Of a DNA stretch of 16,632 nt, positions 1 through 7,600 are shown piece after piece; position 1 is the stretch's first letter; every line of letters begins with the position of its first letter. The stretch lies in NCBI GenBank assembly GCA_003131925.1, contig PKWC01000137.1:10310-26941 (forward strand). The letters run 5' to 3'. The notes under the pieces were generated by a model. The model saw only the letters and a list, made by a program, of their open reading frames with translations, did not search any database and had not been told where the DNA came from. Position numbers and translations under genes: made by a program. This DNA is from Alphaproteobacteria bacterium (lineage in GTDB: Bacteria > Pseudomonadota > Alphaproteobacteria > Micropepsales > Micropepsaceae).

Positions 1-59
1 GACTCTCCTCTCCCTGCCTCACTGTCTCATTGTGAGTTTACTTGTTGCGCGGTTGCGTC

Positions 60-827
60 TCACGCGATGGTCGCGCCGCCGTCTATCACGATCGTCTGTC
101 CGGTCATGAAGGCGCCCGCTTTCGAGGCGAGAAAGACTGCCGCGCCCGCAATTTCGTCTGGTTCGCCGATGCGTCGCAACGGCGCGCCCGAAGTCGAACG
201 CTTCAGAATCTCCGGATTGTCCCACAGCGCGCGCGCGAAATCAGTCTTGATGAGTCCGGGCGCAATACAGTTTACGCGCACGTTCTGTGGACCATATTCG
301 ACGGCGAGATTGCGCGCGAGTTGCATATCAGCAGCCTTGGAAATGCAATAGGCGCCGATCACGGGGGAGCCGCGCAGACCTCCGATCGAGGAGACGATGA
401 CGATGGACCCCTCGCGGCGATCGGCCATCTCGGGAATCACAAGCTGGCAGAGCCAGTGGTTCGAGCGCACATTGGCGCCCATGATCTTGTCGAAGGCATC
501 GTCGGGCATTTCCATCTGCGGCCCGAAATAGGGATTGATGGCGGCGTTGCAGACGAGCACGTCGATCCGCTGCCATTTTGCACGCGTGGCGGCGACCAGC
601 GCCTGAAGCTGCTCCTTGTAATTGATGTTGCAGGGCACGGGCAGCGCGACATCCCCGCCGCGCGCCTTGTTGATGGTAGTCGCCACGCGCTCGCAGGCAT
701 CCGCCTTGCGGCTGGAGACGATGACTTTCGCGCCATGCTGGGCCAGCCGATGAACGATGGCTTCGCCGATTCCCCGCGTGGAGCCCGTCACCAGCGCGAC
801 TTTGCCGGTCAGATCGAAAAGTTCCAT
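60..827 (-). CDS. SDR family NAD(P)-dependent oxidoreductase
   Basis: This 255-residue protein is a classical short-chain dehydrogenase/reductase, presumably a soluble cytoplasmic enzyme that oxidises or reduces a carbonyl/alcohol substrate. The N-terminal Rossmann motif TGSTRGIG lies at residues 14-21. The NAA motif is at 94-96, the structural Asn at N119, and the catalytic Ser-Tyr-Lys at S147, Y160 and K164 (YCISK). A PG motif is at 190-191, and the C-terminal end, GQTIVIDGG, is typical of the family. The SSR after the second strand (about residues 38-40) favours NADP(H) over NAD(H); this is an inference. The ATG at 827 is preceded on the minus strand by AAGGAA with a 6-base spacer. The gene is divergent from the OmpA-type lipoprotein gene and does not reveal its substrate. 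It resembles the 3-oxoacyl-ACP reductase/DHRS4-like SDRs, but a FabG role is not supported by context. Confidence 0.93.
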   Translation of the reverse strand: MELFDLTGKVALVTGSTRGIGEAIVHRLAQHGAKVIVSSRKADACERVATTINKARGGDVALPVPCNINYKEQLQALVAATRAKWQRIDVLVCNAAINPYFGPQMEMPDDAFDKIMGANVRSNHWLCQLVIPEMADRREGSIVIVSSIGGLRGSPVIGAYCISKAADMQLARNLAVEYGPQNVRVNCIAPGLIKTDFARALWDNPEILKRSTSGAPLRRIGEPDEIAGAAVFLASKAGAFMTGQTIVIDGGATIA

Positions 828-836
828 CTTGCGTTC

Positions 837-848
837 CTTTCCGGAAAG
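837..848. promoter_or_regulatory. Perfect 12-bp palindrome in the divergent SDR/lipoprotein spacer
   Basis: CTTTCCGGAAAG is a perfect 12-base palindrome. It directly abuts and partly overlaps the Shine-Dalgarno region of the SDR gene (AAGGAA on the minus strand). The 99-base spacer 828-926 must hold promoters for both divergent genes, so the palindrome could be an operator, or a hairpin near the start of the SDR message. No regulator is encoded next to it, and chance occurrence cannot be excluded. Confidence 0.25.
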
Positions 849-926
849 CCTATGCCCGCAGTTTCATTGTTAGTCCGGGCCGCAGACCGCGACAAACCGG
901 TATCGGCCCGCATCGCGGAGAACCCG

Positions 927-1577
927 ATGTCGAAAACAGTCCTGATCGCTGCAGCGATTGCAATGCTGGCGGGCTGCATGACGGAACCGCCGCCGGAGCG
1001 CGCCTATCCCCCCGAATTCGCGCCTCCGCTACCCCCGCGGGCCTCGAAAGCGCCGGCGGAGACTACAGCCCCGGCTTCCAGTCTGCATCGGGCCGAAATC
1101 AAGCCGCTCGGTCGTGGCATGCTCACCGCGCAGGCAGCGGGGGGCTACATGGATGGGCAGGAGAAGGAGCTCCGCGCCGACCTGCGCGGCACCGGCATCA
1201 CCGTCAGCCGCATGGGAGACAGCCTGGTCCTCAATTTGCGCGCCGACACGGTGTTTGGCGGCAAAACGGCCGAAATCAGCGAACAGGGGCGGCGCATCGT
1301 CGACAAGATTTCCGACAGTGTCCGGAAGTTTGACAGCACCCAGATTGTCATCAATGGCTTCACGGATACGACGGGTACCGAGGCGCGAAACCTGAAAATC
1401 TCGCAGGAACGCGCCGACACCGTCGCCAAGGCTTTCACCGAGGATGGCGTGGAGTCGCATCGCGTAGCCGCCAAGGGCTTCGGCGATGAGATCCTCAAAA
1501 TTCCGACCGGCCCCGATGTGAGCGAGCCGCGCAACCGCCGGCTCGAAATCCGCATCACGCCGCGTGTTAAAACCTGA
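927..1577 (+). CDS. OmpA family peptidoglycan-binding lipoprotein
   Basis: This 216-residue outer-membrane-type lipoprotein has a short signal peptide ending in the lipobox LAGC, with the lipidated cysteine at C17. A Pro-rich linker covers roughly residues 21-50, and a C-terminal OmpA-like domain covers about 100-216. The peptidoglycan-binding signature is visible: GFTDTTG (144-150, with D147), the ERA segment with R162, and NRRLEI (203-208). It is expected to tether the outer membrane to the cell wall. The open frame extends far upstream to about position 42, but that part is only the antisense of the SDR gene. The ATG at 927 was chosen because GGAG lies 6 bases ahead and it gives a perfect lipoprotein signal. 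The gene ends 13 bases from the stop of the convergent glutathione peroxidase gene. It is not Pal in the tol-pal sense, since no tol genes are present. Confidence 0.9.
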   Translation: MSKTVLIAAAIAMLAGCMTEPPPERAYPPEFAPPLPPRASKAPAETTAPASSLHRAEIKPLGRGMLTAQAAGGYMDGQEKELRADLRGTGITVSRMGDSLVLNLRADTVFGGKTAEISEQGRRIVDKISDSVRKFDSTQIVINGFTDTTGTEARNLKISQERADTVAKAFTEDGVESHRVAAKGFGDEILKIPTGPDVSEPRNRRLEIRITPRVKT

Positions 1578-1590
1578 TCGAGTCTGACGC

Positions 1591-2079
1591 TCAGCTCTTC
1601 AGTGCCACGTCGATTGCCGAAGTCAGCTCCGGGGCGTCGGGTGGAGTGCGCGAGCCGAACGTTCCGGCGATCGTTCCGTCGCGGCCGAAGAGGTATTTGT
1701 GGAAATTCCATTTCGGCGCGGCGGCCTCGCCGAGTTCTTCCGCCACCCATTTGTAGAGTGGATGGGCATCGGGGCCGATCACGTGTTCCTTCGCGGTCAT
1801 CGGAAAATCGACGCCATAGCGCGTCTCGCAGAAGGTCGTGATTTCGGCTTCGCTTCCCGGCTCCTGGGCGCCGAAATCATTCGCCGGCACACCAAGCACC
1901 ACGAGTCCATCATTCTTCCGCGCCGTCCACAGCGCTTCGAGGCCGCTATATTGCGGAGTCAATCCACACTGACTTGCGACGTTTACCACGAGGAGCGCGT
2001 TGCCTTTGAATCTCGAAACCGGCAAATCGCCTCCGTCGATGGAGCGGAAAGCAAAATCGTAGGCGTTCTTCGCGGTCAT
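1591..2079 (-). CDS. Glutathione peroxidase family protein (Cys type, probably thioredoxin-dependent)
   Basis: This 162-residue thioredoxin-fold peroxidase reduces hydroperoxides in the cytoplasm. The peroxidatic cysteine is C38 in NVASQCG. The rest of the catalytic tetrad is visible as Q72 (in GAQEPG), W124 and N125 (KWNF). It is a Cys enzyme, not a selenoenzyme, since the codon is an ordinary Cys codon. C84 in TTFCETRYGV aligns with the resolving cysteine of two-Cys, thioredoxin-dependent homologues such as yeast Gpx3, so thioredoxin is the likely reductant (inference). The Cys often seen in the PCNQF block is Ala here (PANDF). The ATG at 2079 has GAGGA 6 bases ahead; an in-frame TTG 18 bases further upstream has no better site. 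The gene is divergent from the HAD hydrolase gene. Confidence 0.93.
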   Translation of the reverse strand: MTAKNAYDFAFRSIDGGDLPVSRFKGNALLVVNVASQCGLTPQYSGLEALWTARKNDGLVVLGVPANDFGAQEPGSEAEITTFCETRYGVDFPMTAKEHVIGPDAHPLYKWVAEELGEAAAPKWNFHKYLFGRDGTIAGTFGSRTPPDAPELTSAIDVALKS

Positions 2080-2104
2080 GAGGCGTCCTCGCTGCAATTT
2101 TGTC

Positions 2105-2121
2105 GAGTTTAGAGCAAACTC
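2105..2121. promoter_or_regulatory. Inverted repeat in the gpx/HAD divergent control region
   Basis: GAGTTT (2105-2110), a 5-base spacer AGAGC, and AAACTC (2116-2121) form a perfect 6+6 inverted repeat. It lies in the only 76 bases (2080-2155) available for the promoters of the divergent gpx and HAD genes. The AT-rich arms in GC-rich DNA and the central position fit an operator for a dimeric regulator. This is an inference; no regulator gene is adjacent. Confidence 0.35.
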
Positions 2122-2155
2122 AGGCGGAATTGAACAAGGTGGCAGGGGTGGAAAT

Positions 2156-3031
2156 TTGAATTTGGCATCGCCGATTGGATCCGAATCGCCAGAGATTCTC
2201 GGCGGCCTTGGCGCGATCGCGGATTCCTATGACGCTTTGCTGTGCGACGTGTGGGGGGTGCTGCATGACGGGCGCAGCGCCCGCATTTTCGCCGTGGACG
2301 CATTGCAGCGGTTCCGCCGCCTGCGCGGTCCGGTCATCCTGCTTTCGAATGCCCCCAGGCCGGCCGAGGACGTGCAGAAGCAGTTCGAGCGTCTCGGCAT
2401 CGCCGAAGACAGCTACGACGCGATACTGACATCGGGGATGCTGGCGCGGAACGAACTTGCGCGGCGCGCAGCGGACAGGGAGCTGAAGCTGCTCCATATC
2501 GGTCCCGAACGCGACCGCGGCATTTTCGCAGGTTTGCCCATCGCCTGCGTCGAAGCGAATCGCGCCGAGGTCGCTGTGTGCACCGGACTCTACGACGACG
2601 ACCATGAGACGCCGGACGATTATCGCGATCTCCTGCTGGACGTGAAAAGCCGCGGGCTGGTGCTCCTCTGCGCCAATCCCGACATCGTCGTCCAGCGCGG
2701 AGGCGTTCTTGTCTATTGCGCCGGTGCGCTGGCGCGATCCTATGAGAGCATGGGAGGAACATCGATCTACTACGGCAAGCCGCACGCGCCCATCTATGCG
2801 GCGGCATTCGAACTCGCGCGAACGAAGCACGAGGTTGGGCGCGCACTCGCGATCGGCGACGGGCTGGAGACTGACATTCGCGGCGCGAATGCCGCGGGCA
2901 TAGACGCGCTGTTCATCGTTGACGGCATTCATGGCGAGAACATCCCCGAAGTCACCACTTCCGTCATCGCTGCGCTCTTCGCGCAGGCCGGAGTCCAGGC
3001 GAGGGGCGCGATGCGGGCGCTTGTCTGGTAG
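2156..3031 (+). CDS. HAD-superfamily class IIA hydrolase (TIGR01459-like)
   Basis: This is a 291-residue predicted phosphatase of the haloacid dehalogenase class IIA type. Motif I is CDVWGVLHDG with nucleophile D31. Motif II is the Ser in ILLSNAPR, motif III the Lys in YYGKPHAPIY, and motif IV GDGLETDIRGA supplies the Mg-binding acids. The DVWGV form of motif I is typical of the TIGR01459 alphaproteobacterial subfamily, whose substrate is unknown. I chose TTG at 2156 because AGGGG lies 7 bases ahead and the protein then has the usual length for the family. TTG at 2162 is also possible. An ATG at 2078 would give 26 extra, unsupported residues and would run through the whole divergent promoter region, overlapping the gpx start codon. 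It is the first gene of the rightward block; maoC follows after 43 bases and ribF after that. Confidence 0.85.
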   Translation: MNLASPIGSESPEILGGLGAIADSYDALLCDVWGVLHDGRSARIFAVDALQRFRRLRGPVILLSNAPRPAEDVQKQFERLGIAEDSYDAILTSGMLARNELARRAADRELKLLHIGPERDRGIFAGLPIACVEANRAEVAVCTGLYDDDHETPDDYRDLLLDVKSRGLVLLCANPDIVVQRGGVLVYCAGALARSYESMGGTSIYYGKPHAPIYAAAFELARTKHEVGRALAIGDGLETDIRGANAAGIDALFIVDGIHGENIPEVTTSVIAALFAQAGVQARGAMRALVW

Positions 3032-3050
3032 CCGCGCCGCGGATAAGACG

Positions 3051-3069
3051 GACTCGAAATCACCGAGTC
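3051..3069. repeat. Short inverted repeat with two GANTC sites
   Basis: GACTCG (3051-3056) and CGAGTC (3064-3069) are perfect inverted arms around a 7-base loop, just before the maoC start. Each arm contains a GANTC site, the target of the CcrM methyltransferase of alphaproteobacteria. With only 6 base pairs and no T-run, this is not a convincing terminator. Confidence 0.25.
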
Positions 3070-3074
3070 GCCCG

Positions 3075-3497
3075 ATGAGCTACGCAATCGAAGATCTTCA
3101 GCCCGGCATGTCGGCGAATTTCGTCAAGACCGTGACTGAACGCGACATCGCTCTATTCGGCGAGGTCAGCGGCGACGTCAATCCGGTTCATTTCGACGAT
3201 GACTTTGCCAGCAAGACTCCCTTCAAGGGACGGATTGCCCATGGCGTTCTTGGCGCCAGCTATATCTCCACGGTGCTAGGCATGAAGATGCCTGGTCCTG
3301 GTACGATCTTTCTCGGGCTCAACATCCGCTTCAAGGCGCCCGTGCGCATCGGCGACACCGTTACGGCGATTTGCACAGTGCGGGACGTCATTGCCGAGAA
3401 GCGGCGCGTGATTTTCGATTGCGCTTGCAAGGTCGGCGACACAGTCGTCATCGAAGGCGAAGCGACGGTCATGCCTCCGGCGCGGCCGAAAGCCTGA
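3075..3497 (+). CDS. MaoC-like (R)-specific enoyl-CoA hydratase / dehydratase
   Basis: This 140-residue single hot-dog domain protein is of the MaoC/PhaJ type. The family hydrates trans-2-enoyl-CoA to (R)-3-hydroxyacyl-CoA in the cytoplasm. The catalytic signature SGDVNPVHFD supplies D34 and H39, with the same spacing as the Asp/His pair of PhaJ. The following FKGRIAHGVLGAS segment is the typical substrate-tunnel motif. The ATG at 3075 starts exactly at the family's usual N-terminus (YAIEDLQPGM). The open frame continues upstream into the HAD gene but is a shadow there. No strong Shine-Dalgarno is seen, so translational coupling to the HAD gene is possible. The stop is 10 bases before ribF. 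The acyl-CoA substrate cannot be read from the sequence. Confidence 0.92.
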   Translation: MSYAIEDLQPGMSANFVKTVTERDIALFGEVSGDVNPVHFDDDFASKTPFKGRIAHGVLGASYISTVLGMKMPGPGTIFLGLNIRFKAPVRIGDTVTAICTVRDVIAEKRRVIFDCACKVGDTVVIEGEATVMPPARPKA

Positions 3498-3507
3498 CCC
3501 GGGCGGC

Positions 3508-4467
3508 ATGCGGATATTCCGGCACTTTGACGACGTCCCGGACGGTTTCAGAGGCGGCGTCGTGGCCATCGGGAATTTCGACGGCGTGCATCTCGGCCAC
3601 CAGGCGCTGATGGCGGAAGCGCGGCGGCTCGCGGCCGAGCGCAACACGACATTCGACGTGCTCGCTTTCGAACCTCACCCCCAGGAATTTTTCCATCCCC
3701 GCGCCGAATGCTTTCGCCTCACGCCGTTCCGCACCAAGACGCGGCTGATGGCGGCCCAGGGCGCAGATGCAATGTTTGCACTCGCCTTCGATGCGGAGAT
3801 GGCGGCGAAGTCGGCGCAGGATTTCATCATGGACGTGCTGATCGTGGGGCTCGGCGCGGGCGCGGTGATCGTGGGCGCCGATTTCCAGTTCGGCAAACTC
3901 CGCGCGGGCAACACCGCCGTGCTTTCCTATATGGGCGAGATGGAAGGACTGGGCGTCACGATATTTGAGCCCGTCGAAGACGAATTGCACGGAAAGATTT
4001 CCTCCTCGCGCATCCGCGACGCGCTCAAATCAGGCCATCCGGAGGTCGCCGCGCGTCTGCTCGGTCATTTCTGGACTGTCGAGTCGCGGGTTGAGCACGG
4101 CGACAAGCGCGGACGTACGATTGGCGTGCCGACCGCGAATATGCAGCTCCACGGATATCTCGTGCCGGCGTTCGGCGTCTATGCGGTGCGCGCGACGCTC
4201 ATGGAAGAGGACCAACCCGCGGGCTCGTACGAAGGCGTGGCAAATTTCGGTGTCCGTCCCATGTTCAAGATGTCGACGCCGCTTCTTGAAACATATCTGT
4301 TCGAATTCTCGGGCGATCTTTACGGCAAGCATCTCGCCGTCGAACTTGTCGCCTATCTACGCCCCGAGGCAAAACTCTCCGGTCTCGACGCGCTCAAAGC
4401 GCAGATCGAAGGCGACGCGCTGGCCGCGCGGGAGGCGCTTGGAAACGCTTGCTCAGGCATGCAGTAA
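3508..4467 (+). CDS. ribF: Bifunctional riboflavin kinase / FAD synthetase RibF
   Basis: This 319-residue enzyme phosphorylates riboflavin to FMN and adenylates FMN to FAD. The N-terminal FMN adenylyltransferase domain shows GNFDGVHLGHQ (22-32), the HxGH-type nucleotide motif, then FEPHP (54-58), and later the ISSSRIR segment that binds ATP phosphates. The C-terminal riboflavin kinase domain shows GRTIGVPTAN with the Mg-ATP-binding PTAN, then GVYAV, GVANFGVRP, and LETYLFEF, which holds the likely catalytic Glu. The length is normal for the family. ATG at 3508 is the natural start; the preceding GGGCGG is only a weak ribosome binding site. ribF directly before ileS and lspA is an order seen in many proteobacteria. 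Confidence 0.97.
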   Translation: MRIFRHFDDVPDGFRGGVVAIGNFDGVHLGHQALMAEARRLAAERNTTFDVLAFEPHPQEFFHPRAECFRLTPFRTKTRLMAAQGADAMFALAFDAEMAAKSAQDFIMDVLIVGLGAGAVIVGADFQFGKLRAGNTAVLSYMGEMEGLGVTIFEPVEDELHGKISSSRIRDALKSGHPEVAARLLGHFWTVESRVEHGDKRGRTIGVPTANMQLHGYLVPAFGVYAVRATLMEEDQPAGSYEGVANFGVRPMFKMSTPLLETYLFEFSGDLYGKHLAVELVAYLRPEAKLSGLDALKAQIEGDALAAREALGNACSGMQ

Positions 4468-4530
4468 TCCCCCGCTGGACGCGAGTAGAGTGCGCTGTTA
4501 GAACGTTTTACACGCTCTGCAGGCTTGGCC

Positions 4531-4596
4531 ATGAAATTCCTGGGTCTCGGGAAAATATTGCGAATTCGCCACCCGGCGCCGCGCCGGGGAGCATGA
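4531..4596 (+). CDS. Possible 21-residue leader peptide ahead of ileS (speculative)
   Basis: An ATG at 4531 opens a 21-codon frame ending with TGA at 4594-4596, inside the 189-base gap between ribF and ileS. It begins MKFLGLGKILRIR and includes two Ile codons, ATA and ATT, while ATC dominates in the neighbouring genes. The last third of the frame overlaps the hairpin at 4572-4588. The arrangement recalls ribosome-mediated attenuation, but there is no clear ribosome binding site and no T-run after the hairpin. It may be chance. Confidence 0.15.
   Translation: MKFLGLGKILRIRHPAPRRGA
4572..4588 (+). promoter_or_regulatory. GC-rich hairpin in the ileS leader with an alternative partner arm
   Basis: CCCGGCG (4572-4578), a 3-base loop and CGCCGGG (4582-4588) form a perfect 7-bp stem. 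A second copy of CGCCGGG occurs at 4615-4621 and could pair with the same left arm, giving two mutually exclusive structures before the ileS start at 4657. There is no T-tract, so it is not a standard intrinsic terminator of ribF. The ileS ribosome binding site is probably GAAGG at 4642-4646, 10 bases before the ATG. Confidence 0.3.
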
Positions 4597-4656
4597 CGCT
4601 GCCCTTGCACGATCCGCCGGGTTCACGCGTCCGCAACTCCTGAAGGCCTCGCCCAC

Positions 4657-7600
4657 ATGACCGAATTTTCGATAGCCGATACCGCGCCGCGCGACTACCG
4701 CGCCACGGTCTTTCTCCCCTCGACCTCCTTCGCTATGAAAGCGGGACTGCCCGAGGCCGAGCCGAAACTGCTGGCGCGCTGGGAAAAGATGGATCTGTAT
4801 GCCCGTATCCGCGCGCAGGCGAAAGGACGCCCGCTCTTCGTTCTGCATGACGGCCCGCCTTACGCAAACGGCGAGATTCATTCCGGAACGGGGCTCAACA
4901 AGATCCTTAAGGATTTTGTCGTGCGCAGCCAGGGCATGCTTGGCCGCGACGCGCCCTATGTGCCCGGCTGGGACTGCCACGGCCTGCCCATCGAATGGAA
5001 GATCGAGGAGCGATACCGCGCCGAAGGCAAGACGAAGGACGACGTTCCGATCGCGCAACTGAGAAGCGATTGCCGCGAATTCGCCACGCACTGGATCGGC
5101 GTACAGCGTGAACAGTTCAAGCGGCTGGGGTGCATCGGTGAATGGGATGCGCCCTACACGACGATGGATTTCCGCGCGGAGGCGGTGATCGCGGGCGAGC
5201 TCCACAAATTCGTGCGCAACAAGCTGCTCTATCTGGGTTTCCGGCCCATCATGTGGTCGCCGGTGGAGAAGACGGCGCTCGCCGAGGCGGAAGTCGAGTA
5301 TCGCGAAAAGACGTCACCCACGATCTATGTGAAGTTTCCGGTGGTCGGCGTCCGGTTGAGTAGAAACAACACCTCAATCACGGCGCTTGCGGAGCGATAT
5401 CCCGAGTTGGGGCTGGTCGGTGCGTCTGTAGTAATTTGGACGACAACGCCTTGGACAATCCCCGGCAACAGAGCAGTCGCATATTCTCCCGAGATCGCTC
5501 GCCGCCATGGTTATGGGCTGTACGAAGTCGTCGATGTTTCTGACGCAAGTATGGCTGTTAAGGGCGAGAAGCTCGTGTTGGCTGATGAGTTGGCGAAGCA
5601 AACAGAATCTCACGCAAAGGCAACCTTTTCTCGACTTAAGACGATTGATCCAAAGGCAATCGCGTACTGCGCTCGTCCGATTCCGCGCCGGAATGACCCA
5701 TTTCTGGTGCCGGTGCTCGCCGGCGAGCATGTTACCGCTGACGCAGGCACGGGATTTGTTCACACAGCTCCGGCGCATGGTGTTGAAGATGCCGATGTGT
5801 GGACCGCTAACAATCACGGCATCGAAGCTGACAAAGCTGAAAGCGCCTCTTGGCGCGGCGCTAGGGACGTCGAGACCGAAGTACATGAAACCGTTGACGA
5901 AGGTGGAGTGTTCACTCGCCACGCGCATGAATTAGAAGGAAAGAGAATCCTCACGCCGGACGGCAAGGACGGCGACGCGAATGGCGCGGTGATCAAGGAG
6001 CTGATCGCGGCGGGCGCGCTTCTCGCCAAGGGTTCGCTCCGCCATCAATATCCCCATAGCTGGCGGTCGAAGGCGCCGGTGATCTTCCGCGCCACGCCGC
6101 AATGGTTTGCCGCCATCGACAAGCCCATGGCGGGATTCGGTGGCGACACGCTCCGACAACGTGCCATGGAATCTGTCCGCGTCACGCGGTGGTTTCCAAG
6201 GCAGGCCGAGAATCGCATGGCCTCGATGGTGGAAACTCGACCCGACTGGGTGCTGTCGCGCCAGCGTGCCTGGGGCGTTCCCATCGCGATCTTCGTACAC
6301 AAGGAGAGCGGGGAGATCCTGGACGATCCCGATGTCAACACGCGCATCGTCGATGCGTTCACGCAGGAAGGCGCTGATGCGTGGTTCAATTCGCCGCCGC
6401 AACGCTTTCTCGGCGATCGTCGCGATCCCGATCACTATGAGCAGGTGATGGACATTCTGGATGTGTGGTTCGATTCCGGATCGACCTACGTCTTCACTGT
6501 CGAGAATCCGATCGAACCGTCATGGCCGAAAGCCGCGCGCGCCGATCTCTATCTCGAAGGCTCCGACCAGCATCGCGGCTGGTTCCAGTCCTCGCTGCTC
6601 GAAAGCTGCGGCACCCGCGGCCGCGCGCCTTACGAAGCGGTTTTGACCCATGGCTTCGTGCTCGACGAGCGGGGGCACAAAATGTCGAAATCGCTCGGCA
6701 ATACGCTCCTGCCGCAGACGATTGCAGACAAGAACGGTGCCGAGATTTTGCGGACGTGGGCGGCAAGCTCGGATTTCACCGAGGACCTCCGTATCGGACC
6801 TGAGATCGTCAAGGCGAATGTCGACGCCTACCGGCGCCTGCGCAATACGATCCGCTTCATGCTCGCCAACCTGGCAGGCTTCGCGGCGCGCGAGCAGATC
6901 GGCTTCGACGCGATGCCGCCGCTTGAGCGCTATATTCTCGCAAGGCTCGCCGAGCTCGACCAAAGCGTGCGCGCGGATTATGCGGAATTCGATTTCAACC
7001 GCGTCTACGCACAGCTCTTCAATTTCTGCACCAACGAGCTTTCGGCGTTCTATTTCGATATCCGCAAGGATGCGCTCTATTGCGACCGTGCGGACTCCCT
7101 GAGGCGCCGCGCGGCGCGCACGGCCCTCGACGAGGTTTTCCGGCGGGTTGTCTGCTGGCTTGCTCCGATCCTGTGCTTCACAATGGAGGAGGCTTGGACC
7201 TGCCGGTATCCCGAGGAGGACGCCAGCGTGCACCTCGAGCTTTTCCCGCCGACGCCTTCGTCGTGGAGGGATTCCGGCACGATCGCGACCTGGAACCGGA
7301 TCAGGTCTCTGCGGCGCGTGGTGACGGGCGCGCTGGAGATCGCGCGGCGCGACAAGATCATCGGCGCCAGCCTCGAGGCGGCCCCCATGTTCTATGTGGC
7401 CGATCCGAGGGACTCGGCCCTGTTCGACGGCGTGAACCTCTCGGAAATCGCCATCACATCGGGCGCGCGGGTGGAATTGGGCGAGGGCCCCGCGGACGCT
7501 TTCCGGCTCGCGGATGTTCCAGGCGCCGCGGCGCTCTTCCGCCACGCCGAGGGGCGCAAATGTGCGCGCTGCTGGAAGGTACTGCCCGAAGTCGGCACGG

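Noticed and set aside
1..59. Gene or terminator at the left edge
   Set aside because: Only a weak CTCAC/GTGAG 5-bp inverted repeat (18-22 and 32-36) is visible, and no coding sequence can be supported.
42..926. Long in-frame upstream extension of the OmpA-type lipoprotein gene
   Set aside because: It is the antisense of the SDR gene. A good ribosome binding site and a perfect lipoprotein signal peptide place the start at 927.
1966..1968. Selenocysteine codon in the glutathione peroxidase
   Set aside because: The active-site codon is a normal Cys codon with no in-frame TGA, so no selenoprotein is involved.
4572..4588. Intrinsic terminator for ribF
   Set aside because: The stem is strong, but no run of T follows it, so it is listed only as a hairpin in the ileS leader.
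5374..5928. Minus-strand 184-codon frame that nearly matches the atypical ileS segment
   Set aside because: The match in extent was tempting, but the translation is rich in Cys, Arg and Ser without domain features. The plus strand encodes intact CP1 editing motifs. The changed base composition explains the open frame.
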